The notes beneath the pieces are model-generated. The model saw only the letters and a program-made list of their open reading frames with translations. It was not told the DNA's origin and ran no database searches. Positions 7,572 to 16,375 of a stretch of 43,334 nucleotides of DNA are shown here, piece by piece (the first letter of the stretch is position 1; each line of letters begins with the position of its first letter). Location: contig CAXMPC010000049.1 of the NCBI GenBank assembly GCA_964195335.1, positions 1 to 43,334 of the forward strand, given 5' to 3'. The translations under genes and the position numbers were made by a program. Source of the stretch: QNFN01 sp964195335 (lineage in GTDB: Bacteria > Pseudomonadota > Gammaproteobacteria > QNFN01).

Positions 7572-7940
7572 TCAGGTGCTGAAGGCGTCACGGATCCATT
7601 TTACTTCATGGCCACCGGCCGGGTCCGGGTGGATGGCGACAACGTCGAAGCGGGTAGGTCGCTGTACGTCATGCCGCTGTATGTAGTGGCTGGCGGCGAT
7701 CACCAGGCGTGCCTGCTTGGTCGGACCGACGGTCTCCTCGGCGCGGCCGAAACGGGTGGTGCTGCGGTAGCGGACCTCGACGAAGACCACGCTGCCGTCA
7801 TCCTCCATCACCAGGTCGAGTTCACCGCCGCGGCAGCGATGGTTCTGCGCCAGTAGTTTCAGTCCGGCCCGGGTCAGGTAGGCGCGGGCGACCTCTTCGG
7901 CTGCGGCACCATCAAGCCGGGCGGCATCTTTAGCAGCCAT
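7572..7940 (-). CDS. yraN: YraN/UPF0102 family endonuclease-like protein
   Basis: A 122-residue protein of the YraN family, which has the Holliday-junction-resolvase-like PD-(D/E)xK fold. Its physiological role is not well established. The core reads GGELDLVMED followed by VVFVEVRYRS. The aspartate and glutamate of the nuclease core are present, with arginine where many relatives have the catalytic lysine; E. coli YraN has the same EVRYR, as I recall. The gene starts 14 bases after lpoA, as in E. coli and Pseudomonas. It is cytoplasmic, with no signal or membrane segment. Confidence 0.93.
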   Translation of the reverse strand: MAAKDAARLDGAAAEEVARAYLTRAGLKLLAQNHRCRGGELDLVMEDDGSVVFVEVRYRSTTRFGRAEETVGPTKQARLVIAASHYIQRHDVQRPTRFDVVAIHPDPAGGHEVKWIRDAFST

Positions 7941-7954
7941 GGGGTGGCGACAGC

Positions 7955-9847
7955 TCAGTGCGATGCCGGGCCGAGCGGTCCGACGACGGCCATCTGCGGC
8001 AGGGGAGTGTAGCCAAGCAGGCGTGGCAGGCCGTCGGCAAACTCTGCGCAGAGCAGCTGGCGCTGCACGCGGCCGTTGGCGTCGATTGACAGCAGCCCGC
8101 CCTGGGCGTCGAGGCGGGCCTCCGGATCGCCCTGCAGGCGCGTGAGGTAGGGCAGCAGGTGGTAGGCATCGGCACCCAGTGCGAACAGTCGCGCCAGTGG
8201 CCCGCTGGCCGTCGGCAGGTCACCGGCCAGTTCCGGATCGGCGGCGCCCAGGGTCCAAGGCATGTCGCAGAAGCGCAGGCCGTCGAGGTCACGGTTGGCC
8301 TGCGCACCGGATTCAGGGGCGAAGACGTGCGAGGTGGCGTACACCGGCAGGTCGACGGCGTGGTGGAACGCCAGCTGGGGCTTGAGCAGGCGCGCCTGAC
8401 GCGGCAGTGCCGCGAGGAAGACGGCATCGGCATCGCGTCGGCGCCGTGGTTCGAACTCCAGCGAGCGTCGGAGCAACCCGCGCAGCGCCTTGTAACGGGA
8501 TTTGCTGGCGCTGATACCGAGCAGGCTGGTGATCGGCTGAGAGAAGTCGTTTTCGTTGGGATCGTAGCCACGCTCTTCGAGGATGACGCCGCCGAGCCGC
8601 TCCCAGCGGGCTCTGAAGGCCGTGGCGATGCGCTGGCCGAGGTCGTTCGCGGGGACCAGGATGACCACCTGCCGCTGGCCGTCGTACCAGGCCCGATCGG
8701 CCACCTCGGTGGCCTCGCCCTCTGGGGAGAGAGAGAACTGGAGCAGCCCTTTGACCGTCTTCGTCTCAGGACCCACCTGGTTCAGGGCAAGGACCGGCGC
8801 CGGCAGGCTGCTGGCCGTGGCCAATGCGGCCACCGCCTCCTTGCGCAGCGGCCCGACCACCACCTCGGCGCCGTCGGTCACGGCCTGGGCGTAAGTATCC
8901 AGGGTGTCCGCCTTGCTGCTGTCGTAGAAACGGACCGACGGTGACCGCTCGGCGTCGCTGCCACCGGCCAGGGTGTCGGCATAGAGCGCAGCGAGTAAGC
9001 CGTCGCGCACCGCCCCTGCCGCGGTCGCGTATGGGCCGCTGGAGGGGAGCAGCACGGCGATGTTTGCCGGTGCCGGAACCGCCTGACGCTCGGAAGCGAT
9101 TCGTTCCAGCAGCCCTGGGAGCACCTGGTGGTCGGGGTAGCGAGCGCGCCAGTCGGCCAGTTCGCCATTGAGCGCGACGGCGTTAATTGGCGGCCCAGAG
9201 GCGAGCTGCGCCAGCGCTATCCAGCCGGCCAGTTCGGGCGTCACCGTTTCCGGGTCGGGCAGAGCGGGGCCGAGGGCGCGTAGTGCAGCGAGCAGGGCGA
9301 GTTGGTTGGCGACGGCGAACTCGGGATCATCGATCAGCGCGCCGAGCAGCAGCCGTTCGCGGGCACTGCCGAGGGTATCGCCGGCTTGCAGCAGGGCGCG
9401 TGCGCGCAACTCCAGATGCTGCCAGCGCAACTCGACCGGCAGGTTGTCAGGAACCGTCGCCGGCAGGCGTTGCAGTGCCAGGTTTGGCAGTGAGCGCCCG
9501 AGTGCGATCTCGGCCAGCACCAGGTCTCGATCAAGAGCAAGGTCGGCGGCGTTGGCGGGAATGACGGTTTCGCGAGCGATGCGCTCGGCGCGGTCGAGTT
9601 CGGCGGCGCGGAGCAGGGCGCGAGACGCGGCCAGGCGCAGGCCGACCCGGGCCGTGGGTGGTTTCTTGGCCGCCGTGGCGAGGTAGGCATCGGCGGCCGC
9701 AGCGAACTCGCCGTTGGCCTCGAGGGCACGAGCGGCTTCGACGGTGGCAGGCGGTGCGGCCCTGCGCTCTGGTGGCGTGCCGGCGCAGCCGGCAAGCGTG
9801 GCGAGCAGCAGAAGCAGGAAAAAGCGCTGGGGATGGGTCAATTGCAC
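7955..9847 (-). CDS. lpoA: Penicillin-binding protein activator LpoA (LppC family lipoprotein)
   Basis: Outer-membrane lipoprotein that reaches through the periplasm to stimulate the bifunctional synthase PBP1a. I start it at the GTG at 9847, giving 630 residues: only from there does the sequence begin with a compact lipoprotein signal (basic start, FFLLLLLATLAGC, lipidated C21). The frame stays open to 9895, but those 16 residues would put a long arginine-rich stretch before the signal. Residues about 25-250 are helical, TPR-like and alanine/leucine-rich. The C-terminal part from about 260 (NIAVLLPSSGPYATAAGAVR) has the type I periplasmic-binding fold typical of LpoA. It is divergent from rsmI and followed by yraN, the standard arrangement. 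Confidence 0.93.
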   Translation of the reverse strand: MQLTHPQRFFLLLLLATLAGCAGTPPERRAAPPATVEAARALEANGEFAAAADAYLATAAKKPPTARVGLRLAASRALLRAAELDRAERIARETVIPANAADLALDRDLVLAEIALGRSLPNLALQRLPATVPDNLPVELRWQHLELRARALLQAGDTLGSARERLLLGALIDDPEFAVANQLALLAALRALGPALPDPETVTPELAGWIALAQLASGPPINAVALNGELADWRARYPDHQVLPGLLERIASERQAVPAPANIAVLLPSSGPYATAAGAVRDGLLAALYADTLAGGSDAERSPSVRFYDSSKADTLDTYAQAVTDGAEVVVGPLRKEAVAALATASSLPAPVLALNQVGPETKTVKGLLQFSLSPEGEATEVADRAWYDGQRQVVILVPANDLGQRIATAFRARWERLGGVILEERGYDPNENDFSQPITSLLGISASKSRYKALRGLLRRSLEFEPRRRRDADAVFLAALPRQARLLKPQLAFHHAVDLPVYATSHVFAPESGAQANRDLDGLRFCDMPWTLGAADPELAGDLPTASGPLARLFALGADAYHLLPYLTRLQGDPEARLDAQGGLLSIDANGRVQRQLLCAEFADGLPRLLGYTPLPQMAVVGPLGPASH

Positions 9848-9935
9848 GGCTGGGCGATTCCGGGCACGATGCCTCGAGGGGGTCCGCGCGGGCATTGGCG
9901 GACGGCTGCGGCAAGTATCGGGACGAGGTCCAGGG

Positions 9936-10802
9936 GTGTCAAATAAGTCCGGCGTGCTCTATGTGGTGGCGACGCCGATCGGCAACCTGGCCGATATAGG
10001 CCAGCGTGCGCTGGAGACCCTCGCTGACGTTGACCTGGTCGCCGCCGAGGATACCCGCCACAGTCGGCGACTGCTCGGGCACTACGGCATCGCCACCCGG
10101 CTGGTCGCGCTGCACGAGCACAATGAGCGGGATGCTGCCGGCGGCCTGGTCGAGAAACTGCTGCACGGTACGGCCGTCGCCCTGATAAGCGATGCCGGCA
10201 CGCCGCTGATCAGCGACCCCGGATTCCGACTGGTACGCCAGGCGCGCCGCGCCGGCATCGAGGTCGTGCCGGTACCGGGTCCTTGCGCGGTCATCACCGC
10301 CCTCTCGGTGGCGGGGCTGCCGACCGACCGTTTCGTTTTCGAGGGCTTCCTGCCATCACGCTCCGCGGCACGCCGCGCACGTCTGCAGGCACTCGCCGGT
10401 GAGACGCGGACGCTGGTCTTCTACGAGGCAGGGCGTCGGCTGGCCGGATGTCTTGACGACATGAGTGCGGCATTTGGTGGCGACCGGCCGGTGGTGCTCG
10501 CCCGTGAGCTGACCAAGTTGCATGAAACCGTGCTCGAGGCCGATCTTGCGACACTCGCGCAGCGGGTGGTGGACGACCCGGACCAGAGTCGCGGCGAATC
10601 GGTCCTGCTTGTGGCTGGCGCGGCCGAGCCGCAAGAGGCAGATGCCGAGTCGACCCGGCAACTGCTGACCATCCTGCTTGACGAGGGCGTGGCGGTAAGC
10701 CGGGCCGCTGCGGTCGCGGCGCGGGTCACCGGGCAGTCGAAACGCGCACTGTACGCCCAGGCACAGGCACTCCACGATGATCTTGAGCCGACAGCCGATT
10801 GA
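9936..10802 (+). CDS. rsmI: 16S rRNA (cytidine-1402-2'-O)-methyltransferase RsmI
   Basis: S-adenosylmethionine-dependent enzyme that 2'-O-methylates C1402 in the decoding centre of 16S rRNA; RsmH, encoded downstream at 11936, adds the N4 methyl group to the same base. The 288-residue protein starts at a GTG (MSNKSGVLYVVATPIGNLAD), with GAGGT upstream. The tetrapyrrole-methylase fold is marked by VVATPIGNL, AAEDTRHS, SDAGTPLISDPG (the S-adenosylmethionine loop) and PVPGPCAV. The open frame runs much further upstream, but that part overlaps lpoA on the other strand and does not match the family. The stop lies 38 bases before the RNase P RNA start. Confidence 0.96.
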   Translation: MSNKSGVLYVVATPIGNLADIGQRALETLADVDLVAAEDTRHSRRLLGHYGIATRLVALHEHNERDAAGGLVEKLLHGTAVALISDAGTPLISDPGFRLVRQARRAGIEVVPVPGPCAVITALSVAGLPTDRFVFEGFLPSRSAARRARLQALAGETRTLVFYEAGRRLAGCLDDMSAAFGGDRPVVLARELTKLHETVLEADLATLAQRVVDDPDQSRGESVLLVAGAAEPQEADAESTRQLLTILLDEGVAVSRAAAVAARVTGQSKRALYAQAQALHDDLEPTAD

Positions 10803-10805
10803 CGC

Positions 10806-10834
10806 TTGTTGCCGCAGGTAGCTGCGAGTATCGT
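10806..10834 (+). promoter_or_regulatory. Candidate promoter of rnpB
   Basis: TATCGT at 10829-10834 (4/6) lies seven bases before the predicted RNA start at 10841, the right distance for a -10 box. TTGTTG at 10806-10811 is a weak -35 with a 17-base spacer. The -10 placement is the stronger part of the evidence. Confidence 0.4.
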
Positions 10835-10840
10835 GGCGTC

Positions 10841-11206
10841 GGGGAGTCGGCCGGGCAGTCGCTGTGTCCTTCGGGACGTGGAGGAAAGTCCGGGCTCCAC
10901 AGGACAGGGTGCCAGGTAACGCCTGGGGGGTGCGAGCCCACGGAAAGTGCCACAGAAAACAGACCGCCTAAGCGCGCAAGCGCCGGCAAGGGTGAAAAGG
11001 TGCGGTAAGAGCGCACCGCGCCGGTGGTAACACTCGGCGGCACGGTAAACCCCACCCGGAGCAAGACCAAATAGGGGAACAGGCGGTTCGCCGTCGCGTG
11101 TGGTCCACACGGTTCCCGGGTAGGTCGCTCGAGGCGCGCGGCGACGCGTGGCCCAGATGAATGGCTGCTCTAGACAGAACCCGGCTTACAGGCCGGCTCC
11201 CCACTT
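10841..11206 (+). ncRNA. rnpB: RNase P RNA, bacterial type A
   Basis: Catalytic RNA of RNase P, which removes the 5' leader of tRNA precursors. Conserved blocks appear in the right order: GAGGAAAGTCCGGGCTCC, CAGGGTGCCAGGTAACGCC, AAGGGTGAAAAGGTGCGG, TAAGAGCGCACCGCG, ACCCGGAGCAAGACCAAATA, GGGTAGGTCGCT and CAGATGAATGGCTGCT, then the ACAGAACCCGGCTTA end. The terminal P1 helix forms from GGGGAGTCGGCC (10841-10852) and GGCCGGCTCCCC (11191-11202), which fixes both ends to within a few bases. The position between rsmI and mraZ matches Pseudomonas. No clear T-rich terminator follows. Confidence 0.98.
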
Positions 11207-11386
11207 TATCAACCGGAATCCCTCCTGGTGATGATCGTTCCTGATCGCACCAATACTTTAGTCACTTTCAAGCTTCCAAACCCAACCTGCTGATTTGCCG
11301 ATTCTTGTTCTGTCGAGATCTTCCAGAGCCTCAACTGTGGTGCTCTAAGCTCCTGTGTTTTAAGAAGGAAATGCCCTTTGTTCTGC
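11207..11386. other. Non-coding stretch between rnpB and the mra promoter
   Basis: These 180 bases are visibly less GC-rich than their surroundings and carry no convincing gene. A 14-codon frame near 11370 ends inside the -10 box of the mra promoter and would not be on the mra transcript. I see no second promoter as good as the one at 11387. Confidence 0.5.
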
Positions 11387-11416
11387 TTGACAGGTGGAGC
11401 GGACGCTACCTATAGT
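11387..11416 (+). promoter_or_regulatory. mra (dcw cluster) sigma70 promoter
   Basis: TTGACA (11387-11392, perfect) and TATAGT (11411-11416, 5/6) are separated by 18 bases. This is the best promoter in the window. It would start transcription near 11423, right where the MraZ boxes begin, and drive mraZ and the genes behind it. Confidence 0.8.
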
Positions 11417-11424
11417 GTTTCGAA

Positions 11425-11460
11425 GTGGGAGAAAGTGGGCTAAAGGGGAAATTTGTGCAA
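11425..11460 (+). promoter_or_regulatory. MraZ operator: boxes repeated every 10 bases
   Basis: GTGGGA at 11425, GTGGGC at 11435, GGGGAA at 11445 and GTGCAA at 11455 are spaced exactly 10 bases apart; the first two match the TGGGN-N5-TGGGN pattern known for MraZ and the last two are degenerate. The array covers the expected start of transcription, so MraZ binding should repress its own operon. Confidence 0.75.
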
Positions 11461-11471
11461 AGGGAGACGCG

Positions 11472-11930
11472 GTGTTCCGCGGCATCAACCCGCTGACCCT
11501 CGACGCCAAGGGCCGGCTGGCCGTTCCGACCAAGTATCGGGACCGCCTGCAGGCCGAGTCGGGTGGGCGTCTCGTGGTCACCGTCGACCGCGAGCGCTGC
11601 TTATTGCTCTACACCCTCCCGGAGTGGGAAGAGATCGAGCGCCGCCTGATGAAGCTGCCGACGCTGAATCCCAAGGTGCGCCGACTGCAGGGTCTGCTGA
11701 TTGGCCATGCCACCGACCTCGAACTCGACAGCCATGGCCGCGTGCTGCTACCGGCGGTTCTGCGCGAGATCGCCTCGCTCGAGCGCAAGGCCATGCTGAT
11801 CGGCCAGGGCAACAAGTTCGAACTCTGGGATGAGCAGGCCTGGAACGCCCGCCGCGAAAGCTGGCTGGCCGAAGAAGCGGGCGACGACGACAGCGACCTG
11901 GCCGGGGATCTCGGCTCCCTCGCGTTCTGA
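11472..11930 (+). CDS. mraZ: Transcriptional regulator MraZ
   Basis: MraZ is the DNA-binding repressor of the dcw operon in E. coli and the first gene of the cluster in most bacteria. Starting at the GTG at 11472 gives 152 residues beginning MFRGINPLTLDAKGRLAVPT, the family N-terminus. AAGGGAG lies five bases ahead. The frame is open from 11394, but that part covers the promoter and operator. Two AbrB-like swapped-hairpin halves each carry the signature: DAKGRLAVPTKYRD near 10-23 and DSHGRVLLPAVLRE near 80-93. It probably forms a ring that contacts several of the 10-base-spaced boxes upstream. rsmH starts six bases after the stop. Confidence 0.96.
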   Translation: MFRGINPLTLDAKGRLAVPTKYRDRLQAESGGRLVVTVDRERCLLLYTLPEWEEIERRLMKLPTLNPKVRRLQGLLIGHATDLELDSHGRVLLPAVLREIASLERKAMLIGQGNKFELWDEQAWNARRESWLAEEAGDDDSDLAGDLGSLAF

Positions 11931-11935
11931 TCGCG

Positions 11936-12871
11936 GTGGGTACGTCGAATCTCCATCAGCCGGTACTGCTGGCTGAGGCGCTGGCGGCGTTGCAGGTGCG
12001 ACCCGAAGGGATCTACGTCGACGGGACGTTCGGGCGCGGTGGGCACAGCCGGGCCATCCTCGATCAGCTGGGCTCCGATGGACGCTTGCTGGCCATGGAC
12101 CGGGACCCGGCCGCCGTCGCGGCCGGGACGCAAATCGAGGACCGCAGGTTTGTGATCGAGCGCGGGAGTTTCGCCACGATGGGCGCGATGCTTGAGAACC
12201 ACGGGGTCATTGGTGCCGTCGACGGCATCCTTCTCGACCTCGGTGTTTCCTCGCCGCAACTCGATGATGCGGCCCGCGGCTTCAGTTTCCAGCACGACGG
12301 TCCCCTCGACATGCGCATGGATCCCGACTCGGGTGCGTCAGCCTCGACCTGGCTTGCCAGGGCGGGTGCGGACGAGATCGCCGATGTCCTCTGGCGTCTC
12401 GGGGAGGAGCGCTTCAGCCGGCGTATCGCCCGCTTCATCGTCGCCGCCCGTGTCGAGGCGCCGATCACGACCACCGCACAGCTGGCCGCGATCGTGACCC
12501 GCGCCGTGCCTCGACGCGAGCCCGGCAAGCACCCGGCCACGCGCACTTTCCAGGCGATCAGGATCCACGTTAATGGCGAACTGGAGGCGCTGCACGACGG
12601 GCTGGCATCGGCGCTGCCGACCCTGGCCACCGGTGGTCGCATGGTGGTGATCAGCTTCCACTCACTCGAGGACCGGATCGTCAAACGTTTCTTCCGTGAC
12701 GGCAGTCGCCCGCACGACGACCTGCCGCCGGACCTGCCGGTGCGTGGTGTCGGCCGTCCACCGTTGCTGCGGCTCGTCGGCAAGCTGCTGCGTCCCGGGG
12801 CGGCCGAGATCGAGGCCAACCCACGTGCCCGCAGCGCCGTATTGCGGGTCGCCGAGCGCCTGGCCGCATGA
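11936..12871 (+). CDS. rsmH: 16S rRNA (cytosine-1402-N4)-methyltransferase RsmH
   Basis: S-adenosylmethionine-dependent N4-methylase of C1402 in 16S rRNA, formerly MraW, partner of the RsmI encoded upstream. The product has 311 residues from a GTG start. The N-terminus NLHQPVLLAEAL and the methyltransferase motif I, YVDGTFGRGGHSRAIL, are typical. Further motifs are DGILLDLGVSSPQLD, MRMD and the C-terminal HSLEDRIVKRFF. Its last four bases contain the ftsL start (ATGA). Confidence 0.97.
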   Translation: MGTSNLHQPVLLAEALAALQVRPEGIYVDGTFGRGGHSRAILDQLGSDGRLLAMDRDPAAVAAGTQIEDRRFVIERGSFATMGAMLENHGVIGAVDGILLDLGVSSPQLDDAARGFSFQHDGPLDMRMDPDSGASASTWLARAGADEIADVLWRLGEERFSRRIARFIVAARVEAPITTTAQLAAIVTRAVPRREPGKHPATRTFQAIRIHVNGELEALHDGLASALPTLATGGRMVVISFHSLEDRIVKRFFRDGSRPHDDLPPDLPVRGVGRPPLLRLVGKLLRPGAAEIEANPRARSAVLRVAERLAA

Positions 12872-13137
12872 TTGTCGAGCGCCTCCTCGCCTTCGGCCTG
12901 GCCCTGGCCGCGCTCGCCTCGGCGCTCGGCGTGGTGCAGGCCAAGCACCTGAGCCGGGTCGAGTTCAACCAGCTGCAGTCGCTCTTCGCCGAGCGCGACG
13001 CCATGGACGTCGACTGGGGTCGCCTGCAGCTGGAGCAGAGCACGCTGGCCCAGCATGCGCGCATCGAGGAGGCGGCCTATCGCGAACTCGGCATGGTGGT
13101 GCCCGAGCGGCCGCAGCTGATCAGGATCGAGCCGTGA
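12868..13137 (+). CDS. ftsL: Cell division protein FtsL
   Basis: Small bitopic inner-membrane protein that joins FtsB and FtsQ in the divisome and helps activate FtsWI. It has 89 residues: a very short cytoplasmic start, a membrane helix at about 6-24 (LLAFGLALAALASALGVV), and a periplasmic heptad-rich coiled coil from about 25 to 75. Sequence conservation in FtsL is low, so the call rests on size, topology and the fixed place between rsmH and ftsI. It overlaps both neighbours by four bases (ATGA at the start, GTGA at the end). Confidence 0.93.
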   Translation: MIVERLLAFGLALAALASALGVVQAKHLSRVEFNQLQSLFAERDAMDVDWGRLQLEQSTLAQHARIEEAAYRELGMVVPERPQLIRIEP

Positions 13138-14888
13138 AGACGGAGATGAACGTGCCTCCGCGCCACGACGACGCCGGCCACGAAGGGGGCACGGGCAGCC
13201 ACGGCCGGCGCCGGCTGGTGCTCGCTGTGTTGCTGGCGTCGCTGGCCGCCCTGGTCTGGCGTGCCTTCGATCTGCAACTCCAGGAGCGCGACTTCCTTCG
13301 CGGCCAGGGCGAGGCGCGTCACCTGCGCGTGGTCAGCGTGCCGGCGCACCGTGGCATGATTACAGACCGTCATGGTGAACCGCTGGCGATCAGCACCCCG
13401 GTCGATTCGGTCTGGGCCAACCCGCAGGAACTGATCGCCGCCCGTGACCGCCTGCCCGAGCTGGCCAAGCTGCTCGGCCTGCCGGCCGACGGCGTGCAGC
13501 AACTGCTCGCCGGTCGTGGTGACCGTGAGTTCGTCTACCTGCGCCGTCACGTCCCGCCCGACCTGGTGCGCGAAGTGATGGCGCTCGGTCTGCCGGGTGT
13601 CGCCCTGCAGCGCGAGTACCGCCGCTACTACCCGGCAGGCGAGGTGGCCGGTCACGTGCTCGGGTTCACCAACATCGACGACGTCGGCCAGGAGGGGATC
13701 GAACTGGCCTACGACGAGCACCTGCGTGCCGAGTCCGGTAGCAAGCAGGTGATCAAGGATCGCCTCGGGCACGTGATCGACGAGGTCGGCAGCGTGCGCG
13801 ATCCGCGACCTGGTCACGATCTGCGCCTGAGCATCGACCGGCGCATCCAGTACCTCGCCTACCGAGAACTGAAGGCGGCAGTGCAGCAGCACCGGGCACG
13901 CTCGGCCACCGCGGTGGTGCTCGACGTACGCACTGGCGAGGTGCTGGCGATGGTCAACCAGCCGTCATTCAACCCGAACAACCGACGCGTCCTGCACGGC
14001 GAGAACTACCGCAACCGCGCGGTGACGGACGTCTTCGAGCCCGGCTCGACGCTGAAACCGTTCACCATCGCCGCCGCTCTCGAGAGCGGCCGTTACCGGC
14101 CCGGAACGCCGATCGACACCACCCCCGGCTGGCTCCAGGTCGGTCGTCTCACGGTCCGCGACCATCATGATTACGGCCCGATCGACGTCGCCACGGTGAT
14201 TACCAAGTCGAGCAACGTTGGTGCCACCAAGATTGCGCTCGACCTGGGCGGTGAACAGCTCTGGCAGGTGCTTGACGGGGTCGGTTTCGGTGCCCCGACC
14301 GGTGTCGGCTTTCCCGGCGAAGCGGCCGGACTGCTGACATCGCCACGGCGCTGGGGCCCGGTCGAGATGGCCACGCTTTCTTACGGCTATGGACTGTCGG
14401 TGACGCCACTGCAGCTGGCCCAGGCCTACGCCGTGCTCGCCAACGGCGGTATCCGCGTGCCGGTGTCGCTGCTTGCGCGCGACGAACAGCCGGCCGGGGA
14501 GCGTGTTTTGGCCCAGCAGACGGTCAATGACCTGGTGAACATGATGGAGACCGTGGTCAGTCCGATCGGTACGGCCAGGCGCGCCGCGGTCACCGGCTAC
14601 CGCGTTGCCGGCAAGACCGGCACGGTCAAGAAATCGATTGCCGGCGGCTACTCCGACGACCGCTATGTCGCCGTGTTCGCTGGCCTGGCACCGGCGAGCC
14701 GGCCGCGCCTGGTCGCCGTGGTCATGGTCAACGAGCCACGAGGCAAGGAGTACTACGGCGGGCTGGTCGCGGCGCCGGCGTTCGCGCGCATCATGGCCGG
14801 TGCCCTGCGGCTGATGAACGTCACCCCGGACGACCCGGCGGCATGGCAGGCCCACGGCACGGATGCAAAACAGGACGGGGCGACATGA
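13134..14888 (+). CDS. ftsI: Peptidoglycan DD-transpeptidase FtsI (PBP3)
   Basis: Class B penicillin-binding protein that cross-links septal peptidoglycan with FtsW. The GTG at 13134 overlaps the ftsL stop and has AGGA eight bases upstream. An ATG at 13146 is the alternative, but its nearest purine-rich stretch abuts it. From the GTG the protein has 584 residues, close to E. coli's 588. It shows a membrane helix at about 27-45, a pedestal domain with RGMITDRHGEPLA and GQEGIELAYD, and the transpeptidase domain. The active-site motifs are STLK (305-308), SSN (359-361) and KTG (494-496). All catalytic residues are present. Confidence 0.97.
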   Translation: MKTEMNVPPRHDDAGHEGGTGSHGRRRLVLAVLLASLAALVWRAFDLQLQERDFLRGQGEARHLRVVSVPAHRGMITDRHGEPLAISTPVDSVWANPQELIAARDRLPELAKLLGLPADGVQQLLAGRGDREFVYLRRHVPPDLVREVMALGLPGVALQREYRRYYPAGEVAGHVLGFTNIDDVGQEGIELAYDEHLRAESGSKQVIKDRLGHVIDEVGSVRDPRPGHDLRLSIDRRIQYLAYRELKAAVQQHRARSATAVVLDVRTGEVLAMVNQPSFNPNNRRVLHGENYRNRAVTDVFEPGSTLKPFTIAAALESGRYRPGTPIDTTPGWLQVGRLTVRDHHDYGPIDVATVITKSSNVGATKIALDLGGEQLWQVLDGVGFGAPTGVGFPGEAAGLLTSPRRWGPVEMATLSYGYGLSVTPLQLAQAYAVLANGGIRVPVSLLARDEQPAGERVLAQQTVNDLVNMMETVVSPIGTARRAAVTGYRVAGKTGTVKKSIAGGYSDDRYVAVFAGLAPASRPRLVAVVMVNEPRGKEYYGGLVAAPAFARIMAGALRLMNVTPDDPAAWQAHGTDAKQDGAT

Positions 14889-16375
14889 TGACGGCGCCCA
14901 CGAACGCCGCTGAATGGACCCTGGGCCGTCTGCTTGATGGCTTGGCGCCGAATTCGCATGTTGACGGTCTGCCGGTCTCGGGACTCTGCAGCGACAGCCG
15001 CCAGTGCCGTCCAGGTGACCTGTTCCTGGCCTGGCCCGGCACCCGCCAGCACGGCCTCGAGCACCTGGCGGCCGTCGAACGGGCGGGTGCGGTCGCGGTC
15101 CTCTACGACCCCGTAGGCGTCGCGTCGCTACCTTCGGCCGGGTTGCCGCTGCTGCCGGTTCCGGGATTGCGCGCCCTGGCCGGTCAGTTGGCAGACAGAT
15201 TCTTCGGCATGCCGTCACGTGATCTGGCCGTGATCGGTGTCACCGGCACCAACGGCAAGACCTCGGTCTGCCATTTTCTCGCCCAGGCGCTGGATGCTCC
15301 CGACCGCCGCTGCGGCGTCATCGGTACCGTGGGCAACGGCTTCCCCGATGAGTTGCAGCCGGCTACCCACACCACGCCCGACGCTATCGCCCTGCATGCC
15401 GAGTTGGCCCGGTTGCGCGATCTCGGGGCCCGCCGTGTGGCACTGGAGGTCTCCTCTCACGCCCTCGACCAGGACCGGATCGCCGGAGTCCGTCTCGCCA
15501 CGGCGGTCTTCACCAACCTGACCCATGAACACCTCGACTATCACGGCGACATGGATGGCTACGGTGAAGCCAAGCGGCGCCTGTTCAGCCAGCCTGGCCT
15601 GCGCGGCGCGGCACTGAATGTCGACGACCCGCAGGGGGCGGCTTGGCGCGCTGAACTCGATCCCGGTCTCGAGGTGCTTGGATACGGTTTCGCCGCCGGC
15701 GCCGACGTGCAAGGAGCAAACCTGGTCCTCGATGCCGGCGGCCTCGAGTTCGAGGTGATTACACCCTGCGGCTCGGGTCGGCTGCGCAGCACGCTGCTCG
15801 GCCGCTTCAACGCCAGCAACCTGCTCGCCACGCTGTCGGTTCTGCGGCTCGTCGGTATCGATCTCGAAGACGCGTTGACCCGGCTGGCACGGGTGCGCAC
15901 CGTGCCCGGTCGCATGGAACATTTCGGTGATGGATCGGGGCCACTGGCGGTGGTCGACTACGCCCACACCCCGGACGCGCTCGCATCGGCACTGGCTGCG
16001 CTACGCGATCACTGCCGTGGTCGGCTCTGGTGCGTCTTCGGTTGCGGCGGCGACCGTGACGCGGCCAAGCGACCGCTGATGGGCGCCGCGGCAGAGGCGG
16101 GCGCCGACCGGGTCATCGTGACTGACGACAACCCCCGTCACGAAGACCGCACGGCGATCGCCGCGGCGATCGTCGCCGGCATGCGCCAACCTGCCCGGGT
16201 CGAGGTGTTAAGCGATCGCGGCGCTGCCATCACCCGTGCGCTCACCCAGGCCACCGCGGACGATGTCGTGCTGGTTGCCGGCAAGGGTCACGAGACGGTG
16301 CAGCAGGTCGGTGACGAAATGCGGCCCTTCAGTGACCGCGCCCTGGTGCGGCGACTGCAGGAGACGCAGGCGTGA
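14885..16375 (+). CDS. murE: UDP-MurNAc-L-Ala-D-Glu:meso-diaminopimelate ligase MurE
   Basis: Cytoplasmic ATP-dependent ligase adding the third stem-peptide residue. The product is 496 residues from the ATG that overlaps the ftsI stop; the frame extends a further 14 codons into ftsI without support. Motifs are the UDP-binding start (VSGLCSDSRQCRPGDLF), the P-loop GTNGKT (121-126), the carbamylated-lysine region YGEAKRR (K230), and DNPR at 415-418. DNPR is the specificity signature for meso-diaminopimelate rather than lysine, so this cell should have the standard Gram-negative wall peptide. Confidence 0.98.
   Translation: MMTAPTNAAEWTLGRLLDGLAPNSHVDGLPVSGLCSDSRQCRPGDLFLAWPGTRQHGLEHLAAVERAGAVAVLYDPVGVASLPSAGLPLLPVPGLRALAGQLADRFFGMPSRDLAVIGVTGTNGKTSVCHFLAQALDAPDRRCGVIGTVGNGFPDELQPATHTTPDAIALHAELARLRDLGARRVALEVSSHALDQDRIAGVRLATAVFTNLTHEHLDYHGDMDGYGEAKRRLFSQPGLRGAALNVDDPQGAAWRAELDPGLEVLGYGFAAGADVQGANLVLDAGGLEFEVITPCGSGRLRSTLLGRFNASNLLATLSVLRLVGIDLEDALTRLARVRTVPGRMEHFGDGSGPLAVVDYAHTPDALASALAALRDHCRGRLWCVFGCGGDRDAAKRPLMGAAAEAGADRVIVTDDNPRHEDRTAIAAAIVAGMRQPARVEVLSDRGAAITRALTQATADDVVLVAGKGHETVQQVGDEMRPFSDRALVRRLQETQA

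Noticed and set aside
11371..11415. 14-codon frame before the mra promoter, considered as a leader peptide
   Set aside because: It ends inside the -10 box, upstream of the expected transcript start, so it would not be on the mra transcript.
11394..11471. 26-codon upstream extension of MraZ
   Set aside because: It covers the promoter -10 box and the MraZ boxes; the GTG at 11472 has a good ribosome site and the conserved N-terminus.
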